From NCBI GenBank assembly GCA_027596195.1, contig JADGJG010000602.1:1-15820 (forward strand): a DNA stretch of 15,820 bases, given 5' to 3'. The stretch's first letter is position 1. Every line of letters starts with the position of its first letter. The notes under the pieces are model-generated. The model saw only the letters and a list, made by a program, of their open reading frames with translations, searched no databases and was not told the origin of the DNA. The translations under genes were made by a program, and so were the position numbers. Below are positions 8,942-15,820 of this stretch, in pieces. The DNA comes from Podochytrium sp. JEL0797 (Eukaryota > Chytridiomycota > Chytridiomycetes > Chytridiales > Chytriomycetaceae).

Positions 8942-9175
8942 AAAATTGTCACCACAAATGAAAAGAAGGAGACTTAAACGAACCGCAATCGCATTCTTAC
9001 TACTTACGTTTTGGAATCAGACGCCGACACAGCCTTGAACCCGCGTTGATTGGCATCCTCACGACGCCCAGGTCTTGAAAATTATGCACGCAGAATGTAT
9101 CTGCGAAACAAGTATCGAGAGAGTTTGAACCGCGAGTTTGCCGCCCTCCTCTTCGAACTGATGTCAAGGTAAAAA
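8942..9175 (+). pseudogene. Fragment of the GT31 gene (exon 1 and donor), opposite strand to the parent
   Basis: The DNA from AAAATTGTCACCACAAATG onward matches the 5' flank, start codon, basic N-terminus and anchor of the GT31 gene. It has a deletion inside the anchor, a deletion of about 20 nt between two GAATC repeats, and a deletion of over 100 nt between CACAGCC and CCGCGTTGATTGG. Several 1-2 nt indels follow (for example GAGAGAGTTTGAAC for GAGAGTTGAAC). It ends at GATGTCAAGGTA, equivalent to the parental exon 1 donor. The frame is broken several times. Confidence 0.85.
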
Positions 9176-9400
9176 GTCTGTCTATTAGATATTTGATCAC
9201 AAAACCGCAACCTCCCACTGACTCGGAGTCAGTGGGTAGTCAGCGGGTAAGCATGCATTCAAATCAACGAATTCACACCCCCACCGACACTCTCATCGAC
9301 GGCGCGTTTAGAAAACCGAGAACGGCGGCAAAATCCTTTCACTGGTTCGAAAAACACGCACGCAAGCCTCCTCTTCAGGCGAACACCCCTACCCCGTCCT
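9176..9400 (+). pseudogene. Fragment of the GT31 gene (intron and start of exon 2)
   Basis: AGATATTTGATCACAAAACCGCAA resembles the parental intron. From about 9272 CACCCCCACCGACACTCTCATC, GGCGCGTTTAGAAAACCGAGA, CGGCGGCAAAAT, CTGGTTCGAA and ACACGCACGCA follow parental exon 2 (HPTDTII..ARLENRDGGKI..WFEYARS). Homology fades around 9400. The intron counterpart carries an insertion with a perfect palindrome (9214-9236). Frames are broken; no product is expected. Confidence 0.75.
9214..9236. repeat. Perfect inverted repeat with overlapping TGACTC half-sites
   Basis: Two 11-nt arms (CCCACTGACTC and GAGTCAGTGGG) flank a single G. The second arm continues into a near-perfect tandem pair, GTCAGTGGGTA and GTCAGCGGGTA (9228-9249). 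TGACTC/GAGTCA are half-sites known for Gcn4/AP-1 bZIP factors. The element is absent from the equivalent place in the parental intron, so it was gained in the copy, or lost from the parent. It lies about 265 nt upstream of the crotonase start. Confidence 0.6.
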
Positions 9401-9498
9401 GATGTTTTTAACCAATAAAAAATGCGTGAATTTGGTGAAATTAAAAAACCAAAAAATCACAAAAAAAAAACACGCGACACAACGCATCCACACAGAAA
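9401..9498 (+). promoter_or_regulatory. Likely promoter / 5' UTR of the crotonase gene
   Basis: This A-rich stretch separates the last recognisable GT31 remnant from the crotonase ATG. No TATA box or other element stands out. If transcription starts within or to the left of it, the promoter was assembled next to duplicated debris. Confidence 0.3.
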
Positions 9499-10428
9499 AT
9501 GCTTCCCCGCGGCACCGTCACCTTCTCAACCCACACCATCCCCTCCCTCATCCACGCTCCAACCTCCAAAACCAAACAATACGCACTCATCACTCTCTCG
9601 AACCTCCCGAAACGCAACGCACTCTCCCTCGACATGATGCACGACCTTTCCCGCGCAGTCGATGCCATCGAGAGGGAATCAAAGCGGAATGAGAAACTCG
9701 TGGCTGTGGTGGTTACTGGCACCGGAGGAACGTTTTGTTCCGGGTTTGGTGAGTGACCCTTGGCTTGCACTCATGGGGTCCCCCCCGCCCGCGCCTTTTT
9801 TTAATCAACATCAACATGTATGGAAAATGATGTAGACCTCTCGACGCCATCTACACTCACTTCCACGTTTGCCCGTCAAATGACCACACACATGCATAAA
9901 ACCCTGGTACAGTTACACCGGCTCCCACTCATCTCCATCGCGGCGGTGGATGGTCACGCCCTCGGCGGCGGGTGTGAACTCATGACGTGGTGTGATATCC
10001 GTGTAATGGCGCACGGGGCGAAGGGGGGGTATTTGCAGACGCGGATGGGAGTTACGACGGGGTGGGGTGGTGCCACACGCGCGCGACAGATTCTCGGTCC
10101 GGTGGGGGCACTTGGGGTTCTCACGACTCCACGTGTGATGACGGCGCATGAGTGTTTACGCAAAGGGTTGATCACGCATATCGGTAACGAAGGTGAAACC
10201 GCGATCGAGGCCGTGGAGAGGCACGTGTTTTCGGGGTGGGCGGACGCGTATGCGGGTGCGATGAGGGGGTTTAAGAGGGTGTTGGGGGAGGGGGGGAGGG
10301 ACGGGGAGGTGGAGAGGTTGTTGGGTGTTGAGGCGGAGGTGTTTTGTGGGTTGTGGGGTGGGGAGGATAATTTGGAGGCGGTGAGGGGGGCGTTGGGGGG
10401 GAAGAAGGGGGGGAAGTCGCGGTTGTGA
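9499..10428 (+). CDS. Crotonase superfamily protein, ethylmalonyl-CoA decarboxylase (ECHDC1)-like
   Basis: Two exons (9499-9748, 9836-10428) encode 280 aa; the 87-nt GT-AG intron joins FCSGF-DLST in frame. The crotonase fold shows in NLPKRNALSLDMM, VVVTGTGGTFCSGFDL (oxyanion-hole region), IAAVDGHALGGGCELMTWCD (residues 118-137) and KGGYLQTRMGVTTGWGGATR (146-165). The WGGATR segment in place of the usual P-x-G-G is what I associate with ECHDC1. That enzyme decarboxylates ethylmalonyl- and methylmalonyl-CoA made by side reactions of acetyl-CoA carboxylase, a metabolite-repair role in the cytosol. An enoyl-CoA hydratase or another crotonase cannot be excluded. There is no clear targeting peptide. 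The last 60 codons are very G-rich and end GGKKGGKSRL. Confidence 0.82.
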
Positions 10429-10690
10429 GTGCTGGGTTTTGGAGGAGATGGGGGGGGGGCTGTTTGAATATATCCAACAAAATACAAACGTAAATTATAA
10501 GCGATCCCGATGCTGACGTTCTTCAGAATACGAATATGTAGCAACATTGAAGTTCATTTATAGTTTTGGCAAGAAAGAAAAAAGGCAGACACAAAAAAAC
10601 GATGAGAGAGAGAGAGAAGAAAATAGGAGGCCCCCAAAAGAAACAGGGGAACACAGAGAGAAAACAACGGCCGCAATCTTGTTTTTTTGC
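10429..10690. other. Convergent 3' intergenic region
   Basis: The crotonase (+) and GT2 (-) genes end towards each other across 262 nt. The stretch is A-rich with a GAGAGAGAGAG run near 10606. I see no gene and no clear AATAAA. Longer plus-strand open frames from here into 11374 are antisense to the GT2 exons. Confidence 0.5.
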
Positions 10691-12761
10691 TCACTTCTTG
10701 ATCACATCAAAGTCCGACTGTTGGTTGAAAACAACAAGTCAGTCAAAAAATCACTCCCCCCCATCAGCAAAACAAAAACAAAACAAAAAACTCACCGGCG
10801 GGAACATCAACGCATACATGACCGCACACCCCTCCATCACAACACAAATATACTGCACCAAAAGCGTCACCGGAATCCTCAAAAACACCACAAAAGGATT
10901 CACCCCCTTATCCAAATCCTGCACAAACACCCCCAAAATGTACAGATACACAAACGTCACAAAACTCAAATCCTTCATGAACCCAAACCATCGCGGCGTC
11001 GTGTACTTGAACGCAAACCCGAGGGGTACACTCGCGATCGTGCAGTAGAGCGAGAAAATGCCGAGTCCCCAGAAAAAGGCCCACAGTTTTGGAAGGAAGT
11101 TGGGCAGGCGACGGATTCCCACGAACCATCTTCTGCGTTGTTTCATGAATCCCATGAGATCCATGGGAGATTGTTCGCGGACCAAGGCGCAGACTTTTCC
11201 GCATCGGAACCCGCGGTCCCACGCTTTCATGGCGAATTGGTAGTCTTCCGTGAGGGAACCGAGGTCCCAGGTGACAGCGTTTTCGACGAGACCGTTGGTG
11301 AGGAGGAAGGAGCCGTGAGCACCAAAGATGGGGCGGTGGAAGTAGGTGTATCTGTTTTTTTTTGTTTTGATTGATTAGTAAGGATTCAAGAATCGCCTCG
11401 GAAGCAAGCACAGGCACACACACACACACAAACAAACAAAAAAACAAGAAACTCAACTGCAAATGGAACCGCGACAAATCATCCCCAACCCGAATCGCAT
11501 CCGCCACCGTAAAAATCCAATTCGACCAATACTTGTACTGATTATACAAAATCACACCCTGTCCAAAATGGTAATCCTTCTCATACCAGATAAACTCCAA
11601 ACACCGTTTCACAGATTCATCGTCAATCACAGACTCCTCGTCCAAGTGGAGGATCCAGTCGTGTTCCGTGTACCGCATCGTTTGGCGGTACCATTCGAGG
11701 GCGCGCGCTTTGTATTTGGCGTTGCCCGAGTTGAAGTTTTTGGGACAGGTGTAGCAGTTGATGCCTTCGAAAAAGTAGGGTTCGTCGGTGAGGACGTGGA
11801 CGCGGACGGAGGGGTGGAAGTTTTCGAGGTGTTTGTGGGCTTGCCAGGCGCGGTAGACGGCCTGGTGGGTGAGAATAAGGGGGTGGGGGAGGAGAGGAGG
11901 AGGAGAAAGATGAAAATAAATTTTTTTGGTTAGACACGTGTCTGAGTGTTTCGGATTGAATTTTTTTGATTGTGCGTGCGGGCAGGTGGGGAATGTGTTT
12001 CGGATTGTTCTGTGATTGTTTGGTCGAACGTTACCTCTCTGTTGTCACCCTTCGTGACGGTCACAATGTAGAGGTTATCGAGACGACGCTTCTTGACGCC
12101 CGCAGCGGCATAGTCGAGGAATTTGGGTGTGCGGTAGGGCATGACGAGACCAAACAAGCAAATGAGGGTGTACGGGAGCGGGAGCAGCCATCCTTAAAAA
12201 AGAGAGATGGGTGAGATTAAAAACGGGGGACATGCTGGGCAGGGTTCAAAAACAGGCGGGACGCAAGTGGATCCATACCGATTTTCCAGTAGCAGCCCAC
12301 GTTCCACAGCTCATAGTCGTCGTAGGACTGCAACTTGCCGAGGTAGAAGGTCATGAAGTAGATAGCGCCCATGATGAAGAGGAGGTTGAAGAGCCACATT
12401 TCTGAGAGGAGGGCCATGACGGCCTTTGTGTTGCCCGTGTTTGTGCGGATCTCTTCGCCTAGAGAGAAAGTGTTAGTGGATAGATTGGTACTAAAAACGG
12501 GTGTTACCCTTTGCGTTGCGCAGGGTTGCGTTCTGCTGCAGGGCGTAGGAGAGTGCGGGCTTTGCCGAGGATGAGGCGGAGGCGGGCAGCGGGGCCAGTC
12601 CGGATGCGATGGGCACAACCGTGTCGGTGTCAGTGGTGTCGTCGTTTGCGCCGTGATCCTTGAGCGGCGACGACACAAACTTTTTGGCTGGGGCAGGTGC
12701 GACTTGTCCATGGTGAGTAGTGCCACTAGGGGGTGCGTACTGTCCCTGGGATGTACCAGGT

Positions 12762-12792
<31 letters not shown>

Positions 12793-12982
12793 CACCACTA
12801 GGGGTGGTTATGCCAGGGGGGGTGCCCTTGTCAAAGTCTTGAAAGTTGACGCTGCTTCCAGCTGCGGCAAACGAGTCTCGGTAGTTGTTGCGCGGCACCA
12901 CGGCAGTGGTCTGTCCTGTCGCAGTGTTGAAGGACACGCCCGCGGCAGAGCCTTCGGACGAGGCGTCTTGCCAGCTGCTCAT
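10691..12982 (-). CDS. Egghead/BRE-3-like family 2 glycosyltransferase, multi-pass membrane
   Basis: Six exons (12982-12508, 12458-12279, 12192-12035, 11861-11458, 11351-10796, 10717-10691) encode 599 aa, ending in the tiny exon SDFDVIKK. Every join keeps frame (e.g. NAKG-EEIR, YWKI-GWLL, DNRE-AVYR, FHLQ-YTYF, MFPP-SDFD). The N-terminal 158 residues are low-complexity and include about ten consecutive Thr. Two membrane segments follow (about 175-195 and 219-237), then the GT2 domain: VTKGDN, HLDEES with the metal/donor Asp345, LTEDY with presumed base Asp442, and QRRRW at 477-481. Three further hydrophobic segments end the protein. This order matches animal egghead/BRE-3, which transfers mannose in beta-1,4 linkage to glucosylceramide; substrate here is inferred, and a polysaccharide synthase role is possible. 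It shares a 388-nt divergent promoter region with PKC1. Confidence 0.87.
11415..11430. repeat. (CA)8 microsatellite in GT2 intron 4
   Basis: Eight CA units lie inside the intron 11457-11352 of the minus-strand GT2 gene, reading TG on the coding strand. They belong to the G/T-rich donor half of that intron, opposite an A-rich acceptor half. Confidence 0.9.
12763..12792. repeat. (TAG)10 trinucleotide repeat encoding polythreonine
   Basis: Ten perfect TAG units on the plus strand read ACT on the coding strand and give the Thr run in the GT2 N-terminus. Perfect repetition at DNA level indicates recent slippage, so the length probably varies between strains. Confidence 0.95.
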
Positions 12983-13370
12983 TTGCGCGAAATTGGAAAC
13001 ACAAAATGAAATTGGAAAATTTTATTTTTTTGGGTGAGTGTTGAGTGAGTGAGTGCGTTTTGGGAGAGTGGCCATGAAAGTGCGTGATGGACACATTGCA
13101 TCCCATTGCATTCCCTTTCTTTACATGGAATATAACTAGTAGATTTATGAACACGTATTGGTTTTCCATTTCGCATCCACTCAAACCCCCAAAAAGCCTA
13201 AATCCTCAGCCTAAATCTCGAAAAAAAATGGCAAGTCCCCCACTCACTCCGACCAAAGGGTCACCACGCACGATCACCACCCCGCATCGATCACCATAAC
13301 ACCCAACACACACACACACACACACCTAACATAACGAAAACAGAGCAAACCGCCCCCCTCTTCCACGGCG
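12983..13370. promoter_or_regulatory. Divergent promoter region between GT2 and PKC1
   Basis: The start codons of the GT2 (-) and PKC1 (+) genes face away from each other across 388 nt. It contains a GAGTGAGTGAGTG-type repeat near 13040, a TATAA-containing stretch near 13130, and an (AC)10 tract 46 nt before the PKC1 ATG. No gene is supported. Shared regulation of the two genes is possible but is only inferred from the arrangement. Confidence 0.5.
13306..13325. repeat. (AC)10 microsatellite upstream of PKC1
   Basis: A perfect dinucleotide run lies in the presumed 5' UTR or promoter of PKC1. Confidence 0.95.
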
Positions 13371-14328
13371 ATGGACGCGCAGATCGCAGACATCTCCGCT
13401 AAGATCGATGTCGAGCGCAAGGTGCTCCAGGGCGCCTCTGCAATGTACCGCCAACTCGCCGACGCCCAGACCCGCGAAGCCTGCGAGGCAAAGATGGTCG
13501 AAAGCAAGCGCCGCCTCGAGTACCTCGAAGGTCTCCTCCGGGATGCCGTGGGCAGTTCCATGTCTCCGAGGTAACACCTCTTGCTTAGTCTACTCTACTG
13601 TACACACTCATCACTCACATATCGAACAAGACCCAACGCCAAATCCCCAGCCTCCAACGCCACCCCCTCCATCCACTCCGCCTTCTCCAACCTCGCCTCC
13701 AACCTCCCCACAATCCCACCCCGCTCCTCCTCCGGAAACAACATCTCCCTCGCCTCCTCCACAGACCCGTCCCTGCTGCACAAGAGCAGCCCAACCTCGA
13801 GCAAGTCGAACCTGTTTGGAAGCATTTTTGGCAAAGACAAGGACAAGGCCAACTCGTCAGGCGCGTCGGGTCCGGGGGGCAGTCATCCGAATTTGTTGTC
13901 GCATCGCGAGAGGAGTTCGTTGGATATGGCGTCGTTGGGGAGTGGAGGGAGTAGTGTGGGTGGGGGATCGGGGCCTGCGGGGGGTGCGACGGGTTCCATG
14001 ACGCCTCAGACGGGGGTTCCGAATAGTAATATTAGTACTACGTTTGGTGAGTTTTTATTTTGTTTTGTTGTTGGGGCTTGAGTTTTTCGAGAGTGGGGCT
14101 TTTTTTCGTTTCGAGAGCGTGCGTCCCGAGAGTTTTATCCCGAGAGTGGGTCGAGGAAGAGTACACGAGGAGGAGTGTACGAGGAGGAGAGCGATATGAT
14201 CCTTCTGTATCGAAAGAATCGAAAGAATGGGGGATCGTGGATGTTTCGAATCCCCCATCTCCCACCCGGGCTCGTAGTTTTTGAGTTCTGTTGTGCCGCT
14301 TACGATCTCATCGCACTGTCGCGCGCGT

Positions 14329-14368
<40 letters not shown>

Positions 14369-15716
14369 CTTGTTCTCTCTCTCGTTCCCCCCCTTCTCTC
14401 TCTCTTCCCACTCTATGAACACCCTGGAAAACCCACGGAAACGAATCCTCGAATATCCTCTCACTAAACCACCACCTCCACCCCCCTCAACCACAGACCT
14501 AATGAAATACGGCAGCGCCATCACGGGCGACAAGGTCAAATACCGGCTCCAAGAAATCATGCACAAGCTGGACACGGAGCAAAAAGTGAAAACGGGGACC
14601 GAGAATTTGTTGCATGCCATGGTAAATTTGAACACGACGAATCTGGATCAACGCGTGGCGGTTGAGTTGAGGGATAAAATGGCGGAGAGTAATGCCAAGA
14701 TTGCGGTGTTGGAACGGGCGAAGCATCGGTATAGTGCGCTTTATGTGGCGCCGGTGGAGGGGGAGGAGGAGGATGGGTTGATTGGTATGTCAGGTTTTTT
14801 TTTGGGGGGGGGGGAGAGGGGGAGTTGGGTTGTTCTGATGTTTTTTTTCTTCTTCTCTCGCGACGCGCCCTTTTTTTTCTCTAGACATTCGCCGCAAATG
14901 CAACGGCCGTCTCAAACTCAAACTCATTGGTGCGAGCAACCTCGTCGGCCGCACGGCCACCCAAAACGAAATCATCGCCACCGTCGCTATCGACGGAAAC
15001 CTCAAATACACGTCCCGCCGCAGTTCCACGCGATGGGACGAGACTCTCGACGCGCAGGTCGATCGGGCACAGGAGGTGGAGATTTGCGTTTATAGTCACC
15101 CTGGGGGCATGTTGTTGGGACTCGTGTGGTTTAAGTTGGGGGATTTGGAGGATGATTTGAAGGCGAGGTATCCCGGGGGGTTGCCGGCGAGTGTGGGAGA
15201 TATGGAGGATACGTGGTTGGATTTGGAACCGGCGGGGCAGATTTTGGTGAGGACGAGTTTTGGTGAGTGTTTTTTTGTAGCTTGTTTTTTTGGGGGTGTG
15301 GATTGGGCGGGGGGCGGCGTCTCCCCACCTCCCCTCTTCTTGCGTTGAAATTAATGCCTCTACACCCCCTCCCCAAATTAAACACACAGTCGGAATGACC
15401 AAAACCAAAACCCAACGCGACCAAGTCTTCCGTCGTGAAGCTGTCCAAAAAGCCTTCCCACGCAACGGACACAAATTCTACGCCCTCCAATCTCTGCTTT
15501 ACCAGTGTGCTGTCTGTAACGAGTTTTCGGGGTCTGGCACGCAATGGTACCAATGCCAAGGGTGTCAGTACACGTGTCATGCCAAGTGTTATCCGAATGT
15601 GATTACAAAGTGTATTACGCCGACGGATATTCGGAATGTGAGTGGTTTCTCTCGTGTTGGGTCGTTTTTTTTTCTGGGTTTGTTTTGACACCAATTTATT
15701 TTTTGACACTGTCCCC

Positions 15717-15747
<31 letters not shown>

Positions 15748-15820
15748 AAAAAAAAAAAAAACAAAACAAACCAACAACCACCCACCCACAAACCAACACA
15801 CCCCCCACCCACAAAACAAA
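13371..15820 (+). CDS. PKC1: Protein kinase C, Pkc1 type (5' part; continues beyond the window)
   Basis: Five exons are visible (13371-13570, 13631-14046, 14497-14784, 14885-15262, 15390-15637), 510 codons in all, and a sixth would lie outside. Each GT-AG join is in frame (SPR-PNAK, STTF-DLMK, DGLI-DIRR, RTSF-VGMT). Order: HR1 coiled coil (1-65), a Ser/Gly/Pro linker, second HR1 (about 208-290), a C2-like domain (about 305-425), and a first C1 zinc finger. The C1 ligands are His455, Cys467, Cys470, Cys483, Cys486, His491, Cys494 and Cys502. This HR1-HR1-C2-C1 order is that of fungal Pkc1, the Rho1 effector of the cell-wall integrity pathway; a second C1 and the kinase domain are expected to the right. 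The donor at 15638 is clear but no acceptor is seen before the edge. Intron 2 is 450 nt, far longer than the others. Confidence 0.92.
14047..14496 (+). other. Long PKC1 intron 2 with repeats and a hairpin
   Basis: The intron begins GTGAGT and ends CCACAG; removing it joins STTF to DLMK in frame. The first half is G/T/A-rich with recurring CGAGAG and ACGAGGAGGAG units. The centre has an exact 9-bp inverted repeat (14227-14235 and 14250-14258, ATGGGGGAT/ATCCCCCAT). The last part is pyrimidine-rich with (TC)15 and C runs. An open frame runs through its 3' end into exon 3, so a longer alternative exon 3 is possible. Confidence 0.75.
14333..14362. repeat. (TC)15 microsatellite in PKC1 intron 2
   Basis: Fifteen TC units are followed by further C/T-rich DNA. 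On the sense strand this is a long polypyrimidine tract about 135 nt before the acceptor, complementary in kind to the GA-rich units in the first half of the same intron. Confidence 0.95.
15713..15761. repeat. C25-A24 homopolymer pair in PKC1 intron 5
   Basis: Twenty-five C are followed directly by twenty-four A. The pair sits where the intron changes from G/T-rich to A/C-rich, and lies in the loop of an exact 11-bp inverted repeat (15677-15687 and 15762-15772). Such tracts are prone to sequencing and assembly error, so exact lengths are uncertain. Confidence 0.85.

Noticed and set aside
7451..9498. Mobile element as cause of the duplicated block
   Set aside because: No transposase, terminal repeats or target-site duplication seen; the match includes two neighbouring genes and intergenic DNA, which fits segmental duplication better.
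9954..10547. 197-codon minus-strand open frame rich in Pro and Ser
   Set aside because: Antisense of the G-rich crotonase exon 2; the proline richness comes from the G runs.
10547..11374. 275-codon plus-strand open frame
   Set aside because: It runs antisense through GT2 exons 6 and 5 and their intron, and its sequence is low-complexity with no domain.
12763..12792. Regular repeat resembling a CRISPR-like or regulatory array
   Set aside because: It is a coding trinucleotide microsatellite for polythreonine in a fungal gene.
15131..15814. 227-codon minus-strand open frame with Phe and Gly runs
   Set aside because: It is antisense to PKC1 exons 4-5 and reads the C25-A24 tract as homopolymeric amino acids.

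Overview
The window looks like nuclear DNA of a fungus, most likely an early-diverging, chytrid-like lineage. The placement is inference. It rests on short GT-AG introns (49 to about 170 nt, with one of 450 nt), a Pkc1-type kinase opening HR1-HR1-C2-C1, a mitochondrial class 2 dihydroorotate dehydrogenase, and an egghead/BRE-3-like family 2 glycosyltransferase. No rRNA, tRNA, CRISPR array or autonomous transposon was seen.

Layout: 1-588 is non-coding with two long G runs. 589-2136 (-) is a three-exon, membrane-anchored GH26 beta-mannanase-like enzyme. 2296-4506 (-) is a two-exon GT31-type glycosyltransferase with a long C-terminal extension I do not recognise. 4575-5156 (-) and 5380-5838 (-) are two N-terminally incomplete members of a small coiled-coil family sharing the motif SGLLGALDEELDSF. 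5976-7450 (+) is a three-exon dihydroorotate dehydrogenase. 7525-9400 (+) is a decayed, inverted copy of the 2900-5460 segment, so the DHODH gene sits between the arms of an old inverted duplication. 9499-10428 (+) is a two-exon crotonase closest to ethylmalonyl-CoA decarboxylase. 10691-12982 (-) is a six-exon egghead-like GT2. From 13371 (+) to the window edge is the 5' part of a PKC1 gene, five exons visible.

All proposed splice junctions keep frame and rebuild conserved motifs across the joins. Three genes (GH26 hydrolase, GT31, GT2) suggest work on secreted or surface glycans, with mannose-type linkages possible. DHODH serves pyrimidine synthesis, the crotonase acyl-CoA proofreading, and PKC1 cell-wall and Rho signalling. 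Nothing shows that they form one pathway.

The most striking signal is compositional. Many exons run from A/C-rich at the 5' end to G/T-rich at the 3' end on the coding strand. Many introns run the opposite way, G/T-rich to A/C-rich. Donors therefore lie in G/T-rich DNA and acceptors in A/C-rich DNA, and the two halves of an intron are complementary. Several introns contain exact inverted repeats that could fold to bring the splice sites together.
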